Source: Novosphingobium profundi (GTDB lineage: Bacteria > Pseudomonadota > Alphaproteobacteria > Sphingomonadales > Sphingomonadaceae). From it: a stretch of 64,000 bases of DNA. Made by a program: the position numbers and the translations under genes. The notes beneath the pieces are model-generated. The model searched no databases and had not been told where the DNA came from. It saw nothing but the letters and a program-made list of their open reading frames with translations. Shown one piece after another: positions 27,864-37,091 of the stretch (within the stretch, counting starts at the first letter, position 1; every line of letters begins with the position of its first letter). The stretch lies in contig NZ_JABWCU010000005.1 of NCBI RefSeq assembly GCF_018491765.1, positions 248,001 through 312,000 on the forward strand. Direction: 5' to 3'.

Positions 27864-27897
27864 ATATGAAAAAGCAATCAATGATGCCTTTTTATAT
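27864..27897. promoter_or_regulatory. AT-rich dyad in the lysR-RND divergent region
   Basis: AAAAAG (27869-27874) and CTTTTT (27888-27893), each flanked outward by ATAT-type sequence with one bulged base, form an imperfect dyad in GC-rich surroundings. Position just upstream of lysR suggests an LTTR site and/or promoter. The rest of the 292-bp region shows no other clear signal. Confidence 0.45.
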
Positions 27898-28138
27898 ATT
27901 GGACATACCGCCACGGCCTTGGCAAGGGCTCACGCGAGGTTTCGTGAGCCGGTGTCCTTGCCTTGTGTGTGGGGCAGATGTCCGGTCGGCATGGGCGTTC
28001 GTCCCTTCGGCGGTACCTTGAGGCCCTTCGCGCGCGCCGGCTTTCCCCCGCTGGCGCGTGGCCCCCACGAGAACCATAACCGGAGAGGCACTCGAGCCCG
28101 TGCCCGTGCGCGAGCACGGAGCGCAAACGGAGAAGTTG

Positions 28139-31100
28139 ATGATCGGAATTGTGAAGGTCGCGCTGCATCGGCCTTTGACCTTCATTGTCATGGCGATCCT
28201 GATCGCGCTGGCCGGTATCCTGGCCGCGGTGCGCACGCCGGTCGACATCTTCCCGGATATCAAGATCCCGGTGATCGCGGTGGCCTGGACCTATTCCGGT
28301 CTTCCGCCGCAGGACATGTCCGACCGCATGGTCACGCCCTTCGAGCGCGTGCTGACCACCACTGTCAACGACATCGAGCACATCGAGAGCCAGTCCTACC
28401 AGGGCATGGGCGTGGTGAAGATCTACTTCCAGCCCAATGCCGACATCCGTACCGCGACGGCGCAGGTGACCTCGATTTCGCAGACCGTGCTCAAGCAGAT
28501 GCCGCCGGGTGTGAACCCGCCGCTGATCCTCAACTATTCGGCCTCCACGGTCCCCATTCTCCAGCTCGCGCTCTCCGGCCAGGGCCTGTCCGAGCAGCAG
28601 CTCTTCGACATCGGCCAGAACCAGGTGCGTACGCGTCTCGTCACCGTTCCCGGCCTCGCCATGCCCTATCCCTCGGGTGGCAAGCAGCGCCAGGTGCAGA
28701 TCGACCTCGACCCCCAGGCGCTGCAGGCGCGCGGCCTCTCCGCGCAGGACGTGGGCAACGCCATCGCCGCGCAGAACCAGATCAACCCGGCCGGCTTCGT
28801 ACGCATCGGTGCCACCGAGTACTCGGTGCGCCTCAACAACGCGCCCGGCTCGATCGAGGCGCTCAACGCCATTCCCGTCAAGGTCGTCAACGGGGCGACG
28901 ATCTACATGCGCGACGTCGCCTATGTGCGCGATGGCAGCGCGCAGCAGCAGAACGTCGTCCACGTCGAAGGCGGCCGCTCGGTGTTGCTGACGGTGCTCA
29001 AGAACGGCGCGGCCTCGACGCTCGCCGTCGTCAACGGGGTCAAGGCGGCGCTGCCTGCGATCCAGGCGAGCCTGCCCTCAAGCCTCAAGGTGCTCCAGGT
29101 CGGTGACCAGTCGATGTTCGTGAAGGCGGCCGTCAGCGGCGTGATCCACGAAGGCGCGATCGCGGCCACGCTGACCTCGCTGATGATCCTCTTGTTCCTG
29201 GGGTCGTGGCGCTCGACGGTGATCATCGCGCTTTCGATCCCGCTCGCGATCCTTGCCGCCATCGCCGCGCTCGCGGCCTTCGGCCAGACGCTCAACGTGA
29301 TGACGCTGGGCGGCCTTGCGCTCGCGGTCGGCATCCTCGTCGACGATGCCACGGTGACGATCGAGAACATCAACTGGCACCTCGAGCAGGGCAAGGGCGT
29401 TATTCAGGCGATCCTGGATGGCGCGGCGCAGATCGTGACCCCAGCCTTCGTCTCGCTGCTGTGCATCTGCATCGTCTTCGTGCCGATGTTCTTCCTGCCG
29501 GGCGTCGCGGGCTACCTGTTCGTGCCGATGGCGCTTTCGGTGGTCTTCGCGATGATCGCCTCCTTCGTACTGTCGCGCACGCTCGTGCCGACGCTGGCGA
29601 TGTATCTGCTGAAGCCCCACACGCCCGAGGGCGAGAACATCCACAACGCCGGGCAGCCCGGCTCGCACAACCCGCTGGTGCGCTTCCAGCGCGGCTTCGA
29701 GGCGCGCTTCGAGAAAGTGCGCGCGGGCTACCTTGGGCTCCTGCGGCGTGCCCTGATTGCGCGCAAGCCGTTCATGCTGGGCTTCATGGGCGTGGTGATC
29801 GTCTCGTTCGGCCTGCTCCCGTTCCTGGGGCAGAACTTCTTCCCCTCGGTCGATTCGGGGCAGATCTCGATGCACATCCGCCTGCCGGTGGGCACGCGCA
29901 TCGAGGCTTCGGCGGCGCATTTCGAGGAGGTCGCCAAGGTCGTGCGGCAGGTCATCCCGGCCGACGAGCTCGAATCGGTGACCGACAACATCGGCCTGCC
30001 GATCAGCTCGATCAACACCGTCTACAACAATTCGGGCACGATCGGCCCGCAGGACGGCGACATGCTCATCGCGCTCAAGGAAGGCCATGCGCCGACCGAC
30101 GAATACGTGGCGAAGCTGCGCAAGGAGCTTCCCGAACGTTTCCCGGGCGATACCTATTCGTTCCTGCCCGCCGACATCACCAGCCAGATCCTGAACTTCG
30201 GGTCGCCTTCGCCGATCGACGTGCAGGTCAGCGGCAAGGACGTCGCGGCCTCGCGCGAATACGCGCATAAGCTGATCAAGAAGCTCCATGAAATCCCGGG
30301 CCTGGCCGACATTCGCAGCCAGCAGCCCGCCCACGCGCCGCAGATCGACGTCGACGTCGACCGTTCGCGCATCGGCCAGTACGGGCTCAGCGAGAAGGAC
30401 GTGACGACCAGCCTCGCCAGTTCGCTGGCGGGTACCGCGCAGACCGCGCCGGTCTATTTCGTCAACCCGGACAACGGGGTGTCCTATCCGGTCGTCGCGC
30501 AGGCCCCGCAGTACCGGGTGGGATCGATGAACCAGCTGTCGGACCTGCCCGTGACGGGCAGTTCCGGGAATTCGACCCAGCCGCTTGGCGCGCTGGCGCA
30601 AGTGACCCGCTCGAACACGGTGCCGGTGGTCTCGCACTACAACATCCAGCCGGTGGTCGACATCTACGGCACCACGCAAGGGCGTGACCTGGGCGCGGTG
30701 GCGGGCGACGTGGCGAAGGCGATCGCGCAGCTCAAGGACCAGGAGCCCAAGGGCGCCAAGGTCACCATCCGCGGCCAGTACGAGACGATGAACACCGCCT
30801 TCGCCGGGCTCGGCTTCGGCCTGCTCGGCGCGGTTTTCCTGATCTACCTGCTGATCGTGGTGAACTTCCAGAGCTGGCTCGACCCCTTCGTCATCATCAC
30901 CGCATTGCCCGCTGCGCTTGCCGGGATCGTGTGGATGCTGTTCACCACCAACACCACGCTCTCGGTTCCCGCACTGACGGGCGCGATCATGTGCATGGGC
31001 GTGGCGACCGCCAACTCGATCCTCGTCGTCAGCTTCGCGCGCGAAAAGCTCGCCGAGACCGGCGATGCCTTCCAGGCCGCGATGGAGGCAGGCCTCGTGC

Positions 31101-31348
31101 GCTTCCGCCCGGTGCTGATGACCGCGCTTGCGATGATCATCGGCATGGCGCCGATGGCGCTGGGCCTGGGCGAGGGGGGCGAGCAGAACGCCCCGCTCGG
31201 CCGCGCGGTCGTCGGCGGCCTGATCTGCGCCACCATTGCCACCCTCTTCTTCGTTCCCACCGTCTTCAGCTATGTTCACCGCCGCCGCAGCGAAAGCCGC
31301 GACGCGTCCGACACCCGCTCCATGGAGCCGCAGCCCAGCCATGCATGA
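28139..31348 (+). CDS. RND efflux transporter, inner-membrane permease
   Basis: 1069-aa HAE1-class proton/drug antiporter. It opens with the first helix (PLTFIVMAILIALAGILAA), followed by the porter domain (RTPVDIFPDIKIPVIAVAWTY). TM4 carries the proton-relay pair in GILVDDATVTIENI, and the second half repeats the arrangement (PFLGQNFFPSVDSGQISM). ATG 28139 has GGAG 6 nt upstream, beyond which the frame is non-coding. First gene of a permease-adaptor-channel operon with 8-bp overlaps at both junctions. Substrate not predictable. Confidence 0.96.
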   Translation: MIGIVKVALHRPLTFIVMAILIALAGILAAVRTPVDIFPDIKIPVIAVAWTYSGLPPQDMSDRMVTPFERVLTTTVNDIEHIESQSYQGMGVVKIYFQPNADIRTATAQVTSISQTVLKQMPPGVNPPLILNYSASTVPILQLALSGQGLSEQQLFDIGQNQVRTRLVTVPGLAMPYPSGGKQRQVQIDLDPQALQARGLSAQDVGNAIAAQNQINPAGFVRIGATEYSVRLNNAPGSIEALNAIPVKVVNGATIYMRDVAYVRDGSAQQQNVVHVEGGRSVLLTVLKNGAASTLAVVNGVKAALPAIQASLPSSLKVLQVGDQSMFVKAAVSGVIHEGAIAATLTSLMILLFLGSWRSTVIIALSIPLAILAAIAALAAFGQTLNVMTLGGLALAVGILVDDATVTIENINWHLEQGKGVIQAILDGAAQIVTPAFVSLLCICIVFVPMFFLPGVAGYLFVPMALSVVFAMIASFVLSRTLVPTLAMYLLKPHTPEGENIHNAGQPGSHNPLVRFQRGFEARFEKVRAGYLGLLRRALIARKPFMLGFMGVVIVSFGLLPFLGQNFFPSVDSGQISMHIRLPVGTRIEASAAHFEEVAKVVRQVIPADELESVTDNIGLPISSINTVYNNSGTIGPQDGDMLIALKEGHAPTDEYVAKLRKELPERFPGDTYSFLPADITSQILNFGSPSPIDVQVSGKDVAASREYAHKLIKKLHEIPGLADIRSQQPAHAPQIDVDVDRSRIGQYGLSEKDVTTSLASSLAGTAQTAPVYFVNPDNGVSYPVVAQAPQYRVGSMNQLSDLPVTGSSGNSTQPLGALAQVTRSNTVPVVSHYNIQPVVDIYGTTQGRDLGAVAGDVAKAIAQLKDQEPKGAKVTIRGQYETMNTAFAGLGFGLLGAVFLIYLLIVVNFQSWLDPFVIITALPAALAGIVWMLFTTNTTLSVPALTGAIMCMGVATANSILVVSFAREKLAETGDAFQAAMEAGLVRFRPVLMTALAMIIGMAPMALGLGEGGEQNAPLGRAVVGGLICATIATLFFVPTVFSYVHRRRSESRDASDTRSMEPQPSHA

Positions 31349-32537
31349 CACTCAGCTTCCCGAAAACGCCGGCCCCGACAGCCGGACCCTCAAGAAAGTG
31401 GGGATCGCCGCCGCGGTGCTGGCCATCGCCGTCGTGGCGACGGGCCTCGTCACCCGCTCGATGGCGACGCAGGAACTCGACGCCGTGGCCAGTGCGGCGG
31501 CCCTTCCCAAGGTGAGCGTCGTGACACCTGCCCTTGCCACCGGTGGTGACGGGCTGGTTCTTCCCGGCACCGTGCAGGCCTACAACAGCGCCGCGATCTA
31601 CGCGCGTACCAACGGCTACGTGCGCAGCTGGCAGGCCGATATCGGCGACCGCGTGGGCGCGGGCCAGACGCTGGCCACGCTCGACGCGCCCGATCTCGAC
31701 CAGCAGCTCGCCCAGGCCAAGGCCGACTACCAGACCGCACTCGCCAACCAGAAGCTGGCGGTGAGCACCTCGAAGCGCTGGCAGGACATGCTCGCCAAGG
31801 ACGCGGTCTCGCAGCAGGAAGCCGACGAGAAGGCGGGCGACCTCGCCGCCAAGACCGCACTTGCCAACGCCGCGCTCGCCAACTTGCGCCAGATCCAGGC
31901 GCAGCACGGCTTCACGCGCCTTTCCGCGCCCTTCGCGGGCATCGTCACCAGCCGTTCGGCGCAGATCGGCGCGCTCGTGGTTGCGGGCAACGCCGCCGCG
32001 CAGCCCTTGTTCACCGTCTCGGACGTCCACCGCATGCGCATCTACGTGCGGGTGCCGCAGGTCTATTCCTCGCAGATCCACCCCGGCCTCGCCGCGACGC
32101 TGACGCTGCCCGAATTCGCCGGACGCACGTTCCAGGCCGAAACCGTGCGCAGCGCCAACGCGGTCGACCCGCAGTCGGGCGCGGTGCTGGTCGAACTCCA
32201 GGCCGCCAATCCCGACGGCGCGCTCAAGGCCGGAGCCTATGCCCACGTCTCCTTCGCGGTGGCGGACGGCACCGGCAACGCGCTTCGCCTGCCGGGCAGC
32301 GCGATCCACTTCGGTTCCGAAGGTCCCACCGTGGCGGTCGTCGACACGGCTGGGCGCGTGACCATGAAGGGCGTCACGATCGCGCGCGACGAAGGCAAGA
32401 CCGTGCTGGTTTCCTCGGGCGTGGGCAAGGCCGACCGGATCATCGATTCGCCGCCCGATTCGATCGCGACGGGCGACAAGGTCTCGGTCGTTCCCGCCAA
32501 GAAGCCGGCCGGGAAGGGTGCCAAGCCCGATGCCTGA
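31341..32537 (+). CDS. RND periplasmic adaptor protein
   Basis: 398-aa membrane-fusion protein: one N-terminal helix (VGIAAAVLAIAVVATGLVT), first lipoyl half (AAIYARTNGYVRSWQADIGDR), short alpha-hairpin (AQAKADYQTALANQKLAVST), second lipoyl half (FTRLSAPFAGIVTSRSAQIG) and beta-barrel. ATG 31341 lies within the 3' end of the permease gene (8-bp overlap); the C-terminal Lys/Pro/Ala tail is low complexity. Forms the tripartite pump with its two neighbours. Confidence 0.95.
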   Translation: MHDTQLPENAGPDSRTLKKVGIAAAVLAIAVVATGLVTRSMATQELDAVASAAALPKVSVVTPALATGGDGLVLPGTVQAYNSAAIYARTNGYVRSWQADIGDRVGAGQTLATLDAPDLDQQLAQAKADYQTALANQKLAVSTSKRWQDMLAKDAVSQQEADEKAGDLAAKTALANAALANLRQIQAQHGFTRLSAPFAGIVTSRSAQIGALVVAGNAAAQPLFTVSDVHRMRIYVRVPQVYSSQIHPGLAATLTLPEFAGRTFQAETVRSANAVDPQSGAVLVELQAANPDGALKAGAYAHVSFAVADGTGNALRLPGSAIHFGSEGPTVAVVDTAGRVTMKGVTIARDEGKTVLVSSGVGKADRIIDSPPDSIATGDKVSVVPAKKPAGKGAKPDA

Positions 32538-33969
32538 GGCTCCGGTTCGAAGCTCGATGGCGCGCTGGCTGCTGGGTGCGGCCGGAGCCGGCCTGATGGT
32601 CGCCACCGGCGCCTGCTCGATGGCGCCTGACTACCACGCGCCCGAAACCGCCAGCGTGCCGGCCTTCAAGGAAGTCGCTGGCTGGAGCCCGGCGCACCCG
32701 GCCGATGCCGCCGCGCGCGGGCCCTGGTGGCAGAGCTATGGCGACCCCGTGCTCGACGATCTCGAGGCCAGGGCCGAGGCCGCGAGCCCCACGCTCGCCG
32801 CCGCGCTCGCGCGCTACGACAGCGCCCGCGCCGCCGCGCGCGAGGCCGGGGCGGACTTGCTGCCCACCGCGTCGGTGAACGGCTCGGCCGCGCGGGACCG
32901 GGTCTCGGCCGGGCGCCCGCTCTCGACCGGCCGGGCGGTGACCTATGACGACTATATCGTGGGCGGTTCGCTGTCGTACGAGGTCGACTTGTGGGGCCGG
33001 GTCCGCAACTCGGCGCGCGCCAGTGCGGCCGAGGCGGACGCGAGCAAGGCCGATCTCGCCTCGGCGCGGCTGAGCCTCCAGGCCTCGGTTGCCGATGCCT
33101 ATTTCCGCCTGCGCGGGCTCGACGCTGAGGCCCGGCTGCTGGCGCAGTCGGTGGATGCGTTCGCACGTGCCTACGAGCTGACGAAGACCCGCCACGAGGG
33201 TGGAATCGCTTCGGGGATCGACGTCAACCGGGCGCACACCGTGCTCGCCAACGCGCAGGCGCTGGTGGCCGAGAACGCCAACCAGCGCGCGGCGACCGAG
33301 CACGAGCTGGCCGCGCTGACCGGTGCCGTCGCTTCGCAGTTCACGCTCGCCTCGACCGCCGACACGGCGCTGCCGACGCCCTTCGTGGCGGCGGTGGGCA
33401 CGCCGTCGACGCTGCTCGAGCGGCGTCCCGACGTGGCCGCGGCCGAGCGCCGGGTCTTTGCCGCCAACGCCGAGATCGGCGTCGCGCGCGCGGCCTTTTT
33501 CCCGTCGCTGACACTGGGCGCGAGCGGTGGCTGGCGTACCACGCACGGCGACATCTTCTCGGCGCCCAACACCTTCTGGGGGCTGGGTCCGCTGTCTTCG
33601 GTGCTCACGCTGTTCGACGGCGGGAAACGCAAGGCGCAAGTGCGCATGGCCCGCGCGGACTACGAGGCGATCGCGGCGAATTACCGCCAGACCGTGCTCA
33701 CCGCCTTCCGCGAGGTCGAGGACGCCATCGCCGCGCAGCGCCAACTCGCGGCGCAGGGGGCGGCCCAGAAGGAAGCGGCCGACGCGGCCGGCCGGACGAG
33801 CGAGATCGCCATGTCGCGCTACCGCGACGGGGCCTCGGACTACCTCGAGGTCGTCACCGCGCAGACCGACGCGCTTTCCGCCAAGCGGGCCTACATCCTG
33901 GTCGAGACCCAGCGCATGCAGGCCAGCGTCGCACTGGTGCGCGCGCTCGGCGGCACCGGTTCGGCCTGA
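32530..33969 (+). CDS. Outer-membrane efflux lipoprotein (NodT/OprM type)
   Basis: 479-aa OMF channel. Signal peptide with lipobox (LMVATGACSMAPDY), then GPWWQSYGDPVLDDLEARA, the Tyr-rich equatorial and helical repeats, and ERRPDVAAAERRVFAANAEIG, a signature of the NodT family. The start overlaps the adaptor gene by 8 bp. A hairpin terminator follows. Completes the tripartite pump. Confidence 0.95.
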   Translation: MPEAPVRSSMARWLLGAAGAGLMVATGACSMAPDYHAPETASVPAFKEVAGWSPAHPADAAARGPWWQSYGDPVLDDLEARAEAASPTLAAALARYDSARAAAREAGADLLPTASVNGSAARDRVSAGRPLSTGRAVTYDDYIVGGSLSYEVDLWGRVRNSARASAAEADASKADLASARLSLQASVADAYFRLRGLDAEARLLAQSVDAFARAYELTKTRHEGGIASGIDVNRAHTVLANAQALVAENANQRAATEHELAALTGAVASQFTLASTADTALPTPFVAAVGTPSTLLERRPDVAAAERRVFAANAEIGVARAAFFPSLTLGASGGWRTTHGDIFSAPNTFWGLGPLSSVLTLFDGGKRKAQVRMARADYEAIAANYRQTVLTAFREVEDAIAAQRQLAAQGAAQKEAADAAGRTSEIAMSRYRDGASDYLEVVTAQTDALSAKRAYILVETQRMQASVALVRALGGTGSA

Positions 33970-33980
33970 ATCCGTTTAGC

Positions 33981-34006
33981 GCGAGGCGGACGGCGGTCCG
34001 CCTCGC
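33981..34006. terminator. Hairpin between the RND operon and the DUF3131 gene
   Basis: GCGAGGCGGAC (33981-33991) and GTCCGCCTCGC (33996-34006) pair perfectly over the 4-nt loop GGCG, between two convergent stop codons (33969 and 34010). No T-tract; probably bidirectional. Confidence 0.7.
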
Positions 34007-34009
34007 GGA

Positions 34010-36721
34010 CTACTGCTTGCGCACCAGTGGCCCGCCCACCTTGTAGGCCAGCGCCTCGAGGATGATGCCGTTGTTGTTGGCGCTGAGCGAGTTGATCCGC
34101 CCGCCGCCTTCGAGCACGCCCTCGTAGATTCCGCGCTCGGGATCGAATTCGCCCGCGACGGCATCGAACAGCTTGTCCGTATAGGGCGTGGGCCAGAGCA
34201 CCCACATCCCGATCGCCGCCTTGAGCGCGACCGCACTCGCGCCGGTGATTGGCTGTCCGCGCGCGTCGATCGTCGCCCAGGGGGTGCCGTCGGCATAGAC
34301 CGTGTCGTAGGCGAAGTAGGGCGAGGTGGCGAGCTGGTGTTCGGTACGCGCGGTCAGGATCCCGGTCTGCTGCGCGCGGCGTTCCTGCGCGAGGTAGATG
34401 TGCCAGGCCTGCGCGGCGCGCCAGCCATCGGTGAACTCGAAGGCGTTCGAGCGGTTGTCGTTGGCCGCGTCCCAGCCGAACTCGATCCCGTCGAGCATGG
34501 CGCTTTCGGTGACGACGTGGTTGCTCGCCCCGTGGCTCTTCACCGTGCGCTGGTCATGCGCGATGGTGACGCCCTGCACTTGCGCCGTCGCGTAAGGCTC
34601 GGGCGCGGCGGCCTTCTTCGCCTCCTGCCCCCAGAGCGCGAAGCCCTTGGCCGAATATTCCTCGTAGCCCAGGCGCCCTTCCTGCAAGTAGACGACCTTG
34701 CCCTTGCTGAAGGCAGTGCCATAGAGTTCCCCGCCGCGCACCAGGCCGGCGATCTTCCAGTAGCGCACCAGGTCCTGCACCGCGGGCGCGAGCTCGGGGT
34801 AGCGCCCTTCGACGATTTTCATCCAGACCAGCGCGCGGCCCATGTCGAGTGCCGAGCAGCCGATCTCCTTGGGGCTGTTCGAATAGTCGGTGCGCTGGAG
34901 CGTCGCGGTGTTGAAGGCCTTGTTCGGGCACAGGTTCTGGAACAGCGGGATCTTGCGCAGCGAGGCGAGGATGGCCGAAAGCCGGCCTTGCGCCTCGGCG
35001 TGTTCGGCAAGTCCGAGCTGGTCCGCCGCGACGATCCCGCCGATCACTGCGGCGGTGTCCCACAAGGTCGAGGAGGGATAGTTCTCGGCCGCGTTGACGA
35101 GGCCGGTCGCACCTTGCGTGTTGCGTTTGATGTAGGACCAGGCCGCGGCGGCCAGCGCCGTCTCGCGTTCGCTCAGCGGTCCGTTGCGCCCGGGATGACG
35201 CGCTGCCGCATCGCGCGGGGCGACCCAGCGCGCGCCCTCGACGATCGGGCTGTCCTCGGCGGGGGGCAGGGTGGGGCCTCCCGGCGTGGCCGCGAAGGGC
35301 ACGGGCGGCGGCGTGGGGGCCGCGGCCGGTGCCGGTTGCGGCGCTGCGGACGCGGAAGCGGTCGCGCCGGTCCGGGGCGTGCCCAGCGCCTCGCCCTTCA
35401 GGATCGGCCCTTGCGCCTTGTAGAGCAGCGTCTCGAGGATGATGCCGTTGTTGTTGGCGGTGAAGGCGGGGATTCGCTCGCCATTGCTCTCGAGCAGGCC
35501 CTCGTAGAAGCCCTTTTCGGGATCGAAGGCCGAGCGAACGTGGGCGAACAGGGCGTCGGTATAGGGGGTGTCCCAAAGCGCCCAGAGGCCAAGCGCGCCT
35601 TTCAGCGAGACCGAGGCGTACTGGGGATAGCTCTCACCGGTGTCGGTGATCGTGGCCCAGGGCACGCCGTCGCTGAACACGGTGTCGTAGACGAAGTAGG
35701 GCGCGCCCGCGAGCTGGTGCTCGGTGCGCGCGGTGAAGATGCCGGTGCGCGCGTAGCGCTCTTCCTGCGCCTGGTAGACGCGCTGGGCCGAGCGTGCGAT
35801 CCAGCCGTTGGTGAAGGTGAAGGGGCCGCTGGTGGCGTCACCCGGAAGGTCCCAGCCCATCTCGATCCCGTCGAGCGCGTAGCTTTCGGTGACGACGTAG
35901 TTGTGCGCGCCGAACAGCTTGGGGTCGCGCGCATCGTAGGGCAGCTTGACGCCGTAGAGGGAGACGAGGCCGTAAGGCGCCGCCGCCGCCGCCTTGGCGG
36001 TGTCGTAGCCCCACAGGCGAAAGGCACTGGCGGCATACTCCTCGTAGCCCAGGCGCCCCTCCTGGAGGAACTGGATCTGCCCCTTGTCGTCGAGCGCGGT
36101 GCCGTAAAGCTCACCGGCGCGCACCAGGCTCGGCACGTTCCAGTGCGCGACGGCAGCCCCGACGGCGGGGGCAAGGTCGGGATAGCGCTGCTCGAGAATG
36201 CGCATCCACAGCAGCAGGCGCCCGACGTCGAGCGCCGAGCAGCCGATCTCGCCCGGCTCGTTGGTATAGGTCACGCGCTGCGCGGTCTGCGTGTTGTAGG
36301 CCTTGTTCGGGCAGGTCTGGCGGAACAGTTCGATGCGCGCGAGCGTGGCGAGGATCGCGGAGAGGCGGCCTTGGGCCTCGTCCGGTCCGATCACGCCGAG
36401 CTGGTTGGCCGAGACGATGGCGGCGATCGAGCTGCCGATGTCCCACAAGGTGGTGGAGGGGAAGGCGTCGACCGCATTGACGAGGCCGGTCGCGCCTTGC
36501 GTGTTGTTCTGGAAATAGCGCCAGGCGGTGCGCGCCATGGCCAGCTCGTCCTCGCTGAGCGGTCCGCTACGGCCCGGGTGGGCCTGTGCGGCGGACTTGG
36601 GGGTGAGCGAGAAGGTCCCGGCCACGACCGGATCGGAGGCGGTTTCCGCCTGCGCCGGGGCGATCGTGCCCAGCGTCAGGAAAATGGCGAGGAGACGCAG
36701 CAGCACGCGAGAAGGGGACAT
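34010..36721 (-). CDS. Secreted protein with two tandem DUF3131 domains
   Basis: 903-aa exported protein of unknown activity. A signal peptide (LLRLLAIFLTLGTIAPAQA) is followed by two homologous copies, about residues 25-443 and 491-903, joined by a Pro/Ala-rich linker. Paired blocks include GATGLVNAVDAFPSTTLWD / GATGLVNAAENYPSSTLWD, EIGCSALDVGR / EIGCSALDMGR, and NNNGIILETLLYK / NNNGIILEALAYK. DUF3131 is often found beside GT2 synthases and has the look of an alpha/alpha-barrel carbohydrate-active fold (inference). ATG 36721 follows the stop of the small membrane protein by one base. Probably a periplasmic polymer-processing or binding factor for the GT2. Confidence 0.88.
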   Translation of the reverse strand: MSPSRVLLRLLAIFLTLGTIAPAQAETASDPVVAGTFSLTPKSAAQAHPGRSGPLSEDELAMARTAWRYFQNNTQGATGLVNAVDAFPSTTLWDIGSSIAAIVSANQLGVIGPDEAQGRLSAILATLARIELFRQTCPNKAYNTQTAQRVTYTNEPGEIGCSALDVGRLLLWMRILEQRYPDLAPAVGAAVAHWNVPSLVRAGELYGTALDDKGQIQFLQEGRLGYEEYAASAFRLWGYDTAKAAAAAPYGLVSLYGVKLPYDARDPKLFGAHNYVVTESYALDGIEMGWDLPGDATSGPFTFTNGWIARSAQRVYQAQEERYARTGIFTARTEHQLAGAPYFVYDTVFSDGVPWATITDTGESYPQYASVSLKGALGLWALWDTPYTDALFAHVRSAFDPEKGFYEGLLESNGERIPAFTANNNGIILETLLYKAQGPILKGEALGTPRTGATASASAAPQPAPAAAPTPPPVPFAATPGGPTLPPAEDSPIVEGARWVAPRDAAARHPGRNGPLSERETALAAAAWSYIKRNTQGATGLVNAAENYPSSTLWDTAAVIGGIVAADQLGLAEHAEAQGRLSAILASLRKIPLFQNLCPNKAFNTATLQRTDYSNSPKEIGCSALDMGRALVWMKIVEGRYPELAPAVQDLVRYWKIAGLVRGGELYGTAFSKGKVVYLQEGRLGYEEYSAKGFALWGQEAKKAAAPEPYATAQVQGVTIAHDQRTVKSHGASNHVVTESAMLDGIEFGWDAANDNRSNAFEFTDGWRAAQAWHIYLAQERRAQQTGILTARTEHQLATSPYFAYDTVYADGTPWATIDARGQPITGASAVALKAAIGMWVLWPTPYTDKLFDAVAGEFDPERGIYEGVLEGGGRINSLSANNNGIILEALAYKVGGPLVRKQ

Positions 36722-36722
36722 C

Positions 36723-37091
36723 TCAGTGGGCCCCGACCTTCGCCTTGGCCCCGGCTTTCGCTTTGTCTTGCGCCTCGCGCACGGCGAGCGTGCGCAGCAG
36801 CGCCTCGGCTTCCTTTGGGCCGAGTGCCGGGGCGGGCGCGGTCTCGGCCCCGAGCCGCGCGGCGATCTGCTCGAGCTCGGGGGTGCGCTGTTCGGCCGGG
36901 ATCTGCGCCCAGGCATAAGCGGCGGCCCGCTGCGTCGCAGGATCGAGCGCCGAATGCCCGAAGGTGCGCAGCGCCAGCGTGCCTGGCTCGTTCGCCTCGA
37001 TCGAGGCGATCAGCGCGCTGGCGGTGATCAGTCCGGCGACGATGACGAGGTGGCTGCGGGCCTTCACGAGGTTGGCGGCAAAGGACATCAT
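36723..37091 (-). CDS. Small one-TM protein between GT2 and DUF3131 genes
   Basis: 122-aa protein I do not recognise. One membrane helix near the N-terminus (HLVIVAGLITASALIASIEA) is followed by a helical Ala-rich domain (AYAWAQIPAEQRTPELEQIA) and a Lys/Ala-rich tail (KAKAGAKAKVGAH). ATG 37091 overlaps the GT2 stop (ATGATG arrangement), so it is translationally coupled to the synthase. An accessory subunit anchoring the DUF3131 protein or stabilising the synthase is a reasonable guess only. Confidence 0.75.
   Translation of the reverse strand: MMSFAANLVKARSHLVIVAGLITASALIASIEANEPGTLALRTFGHSALDPATQRAAAYAWAQIPAEQRTPELEQIAARLGAETAPAPALGPKEAEALLRTLAVREAQDKAKAGAKAKVGAH

Noticed and set aside
29078..31351. 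757-aa open frame opposite the RND permease
   Set aside because: Shadow of a GC-rich gene: Arg/His/Asp/Gly-rich translation, no domain, full overlap with a certain gene.
34337..37027. 896-aa frame opposite the tandem DUF3131 gene
   Set aside because: Its apparent repeats mirror the DUF3131 duplication on the real strand.
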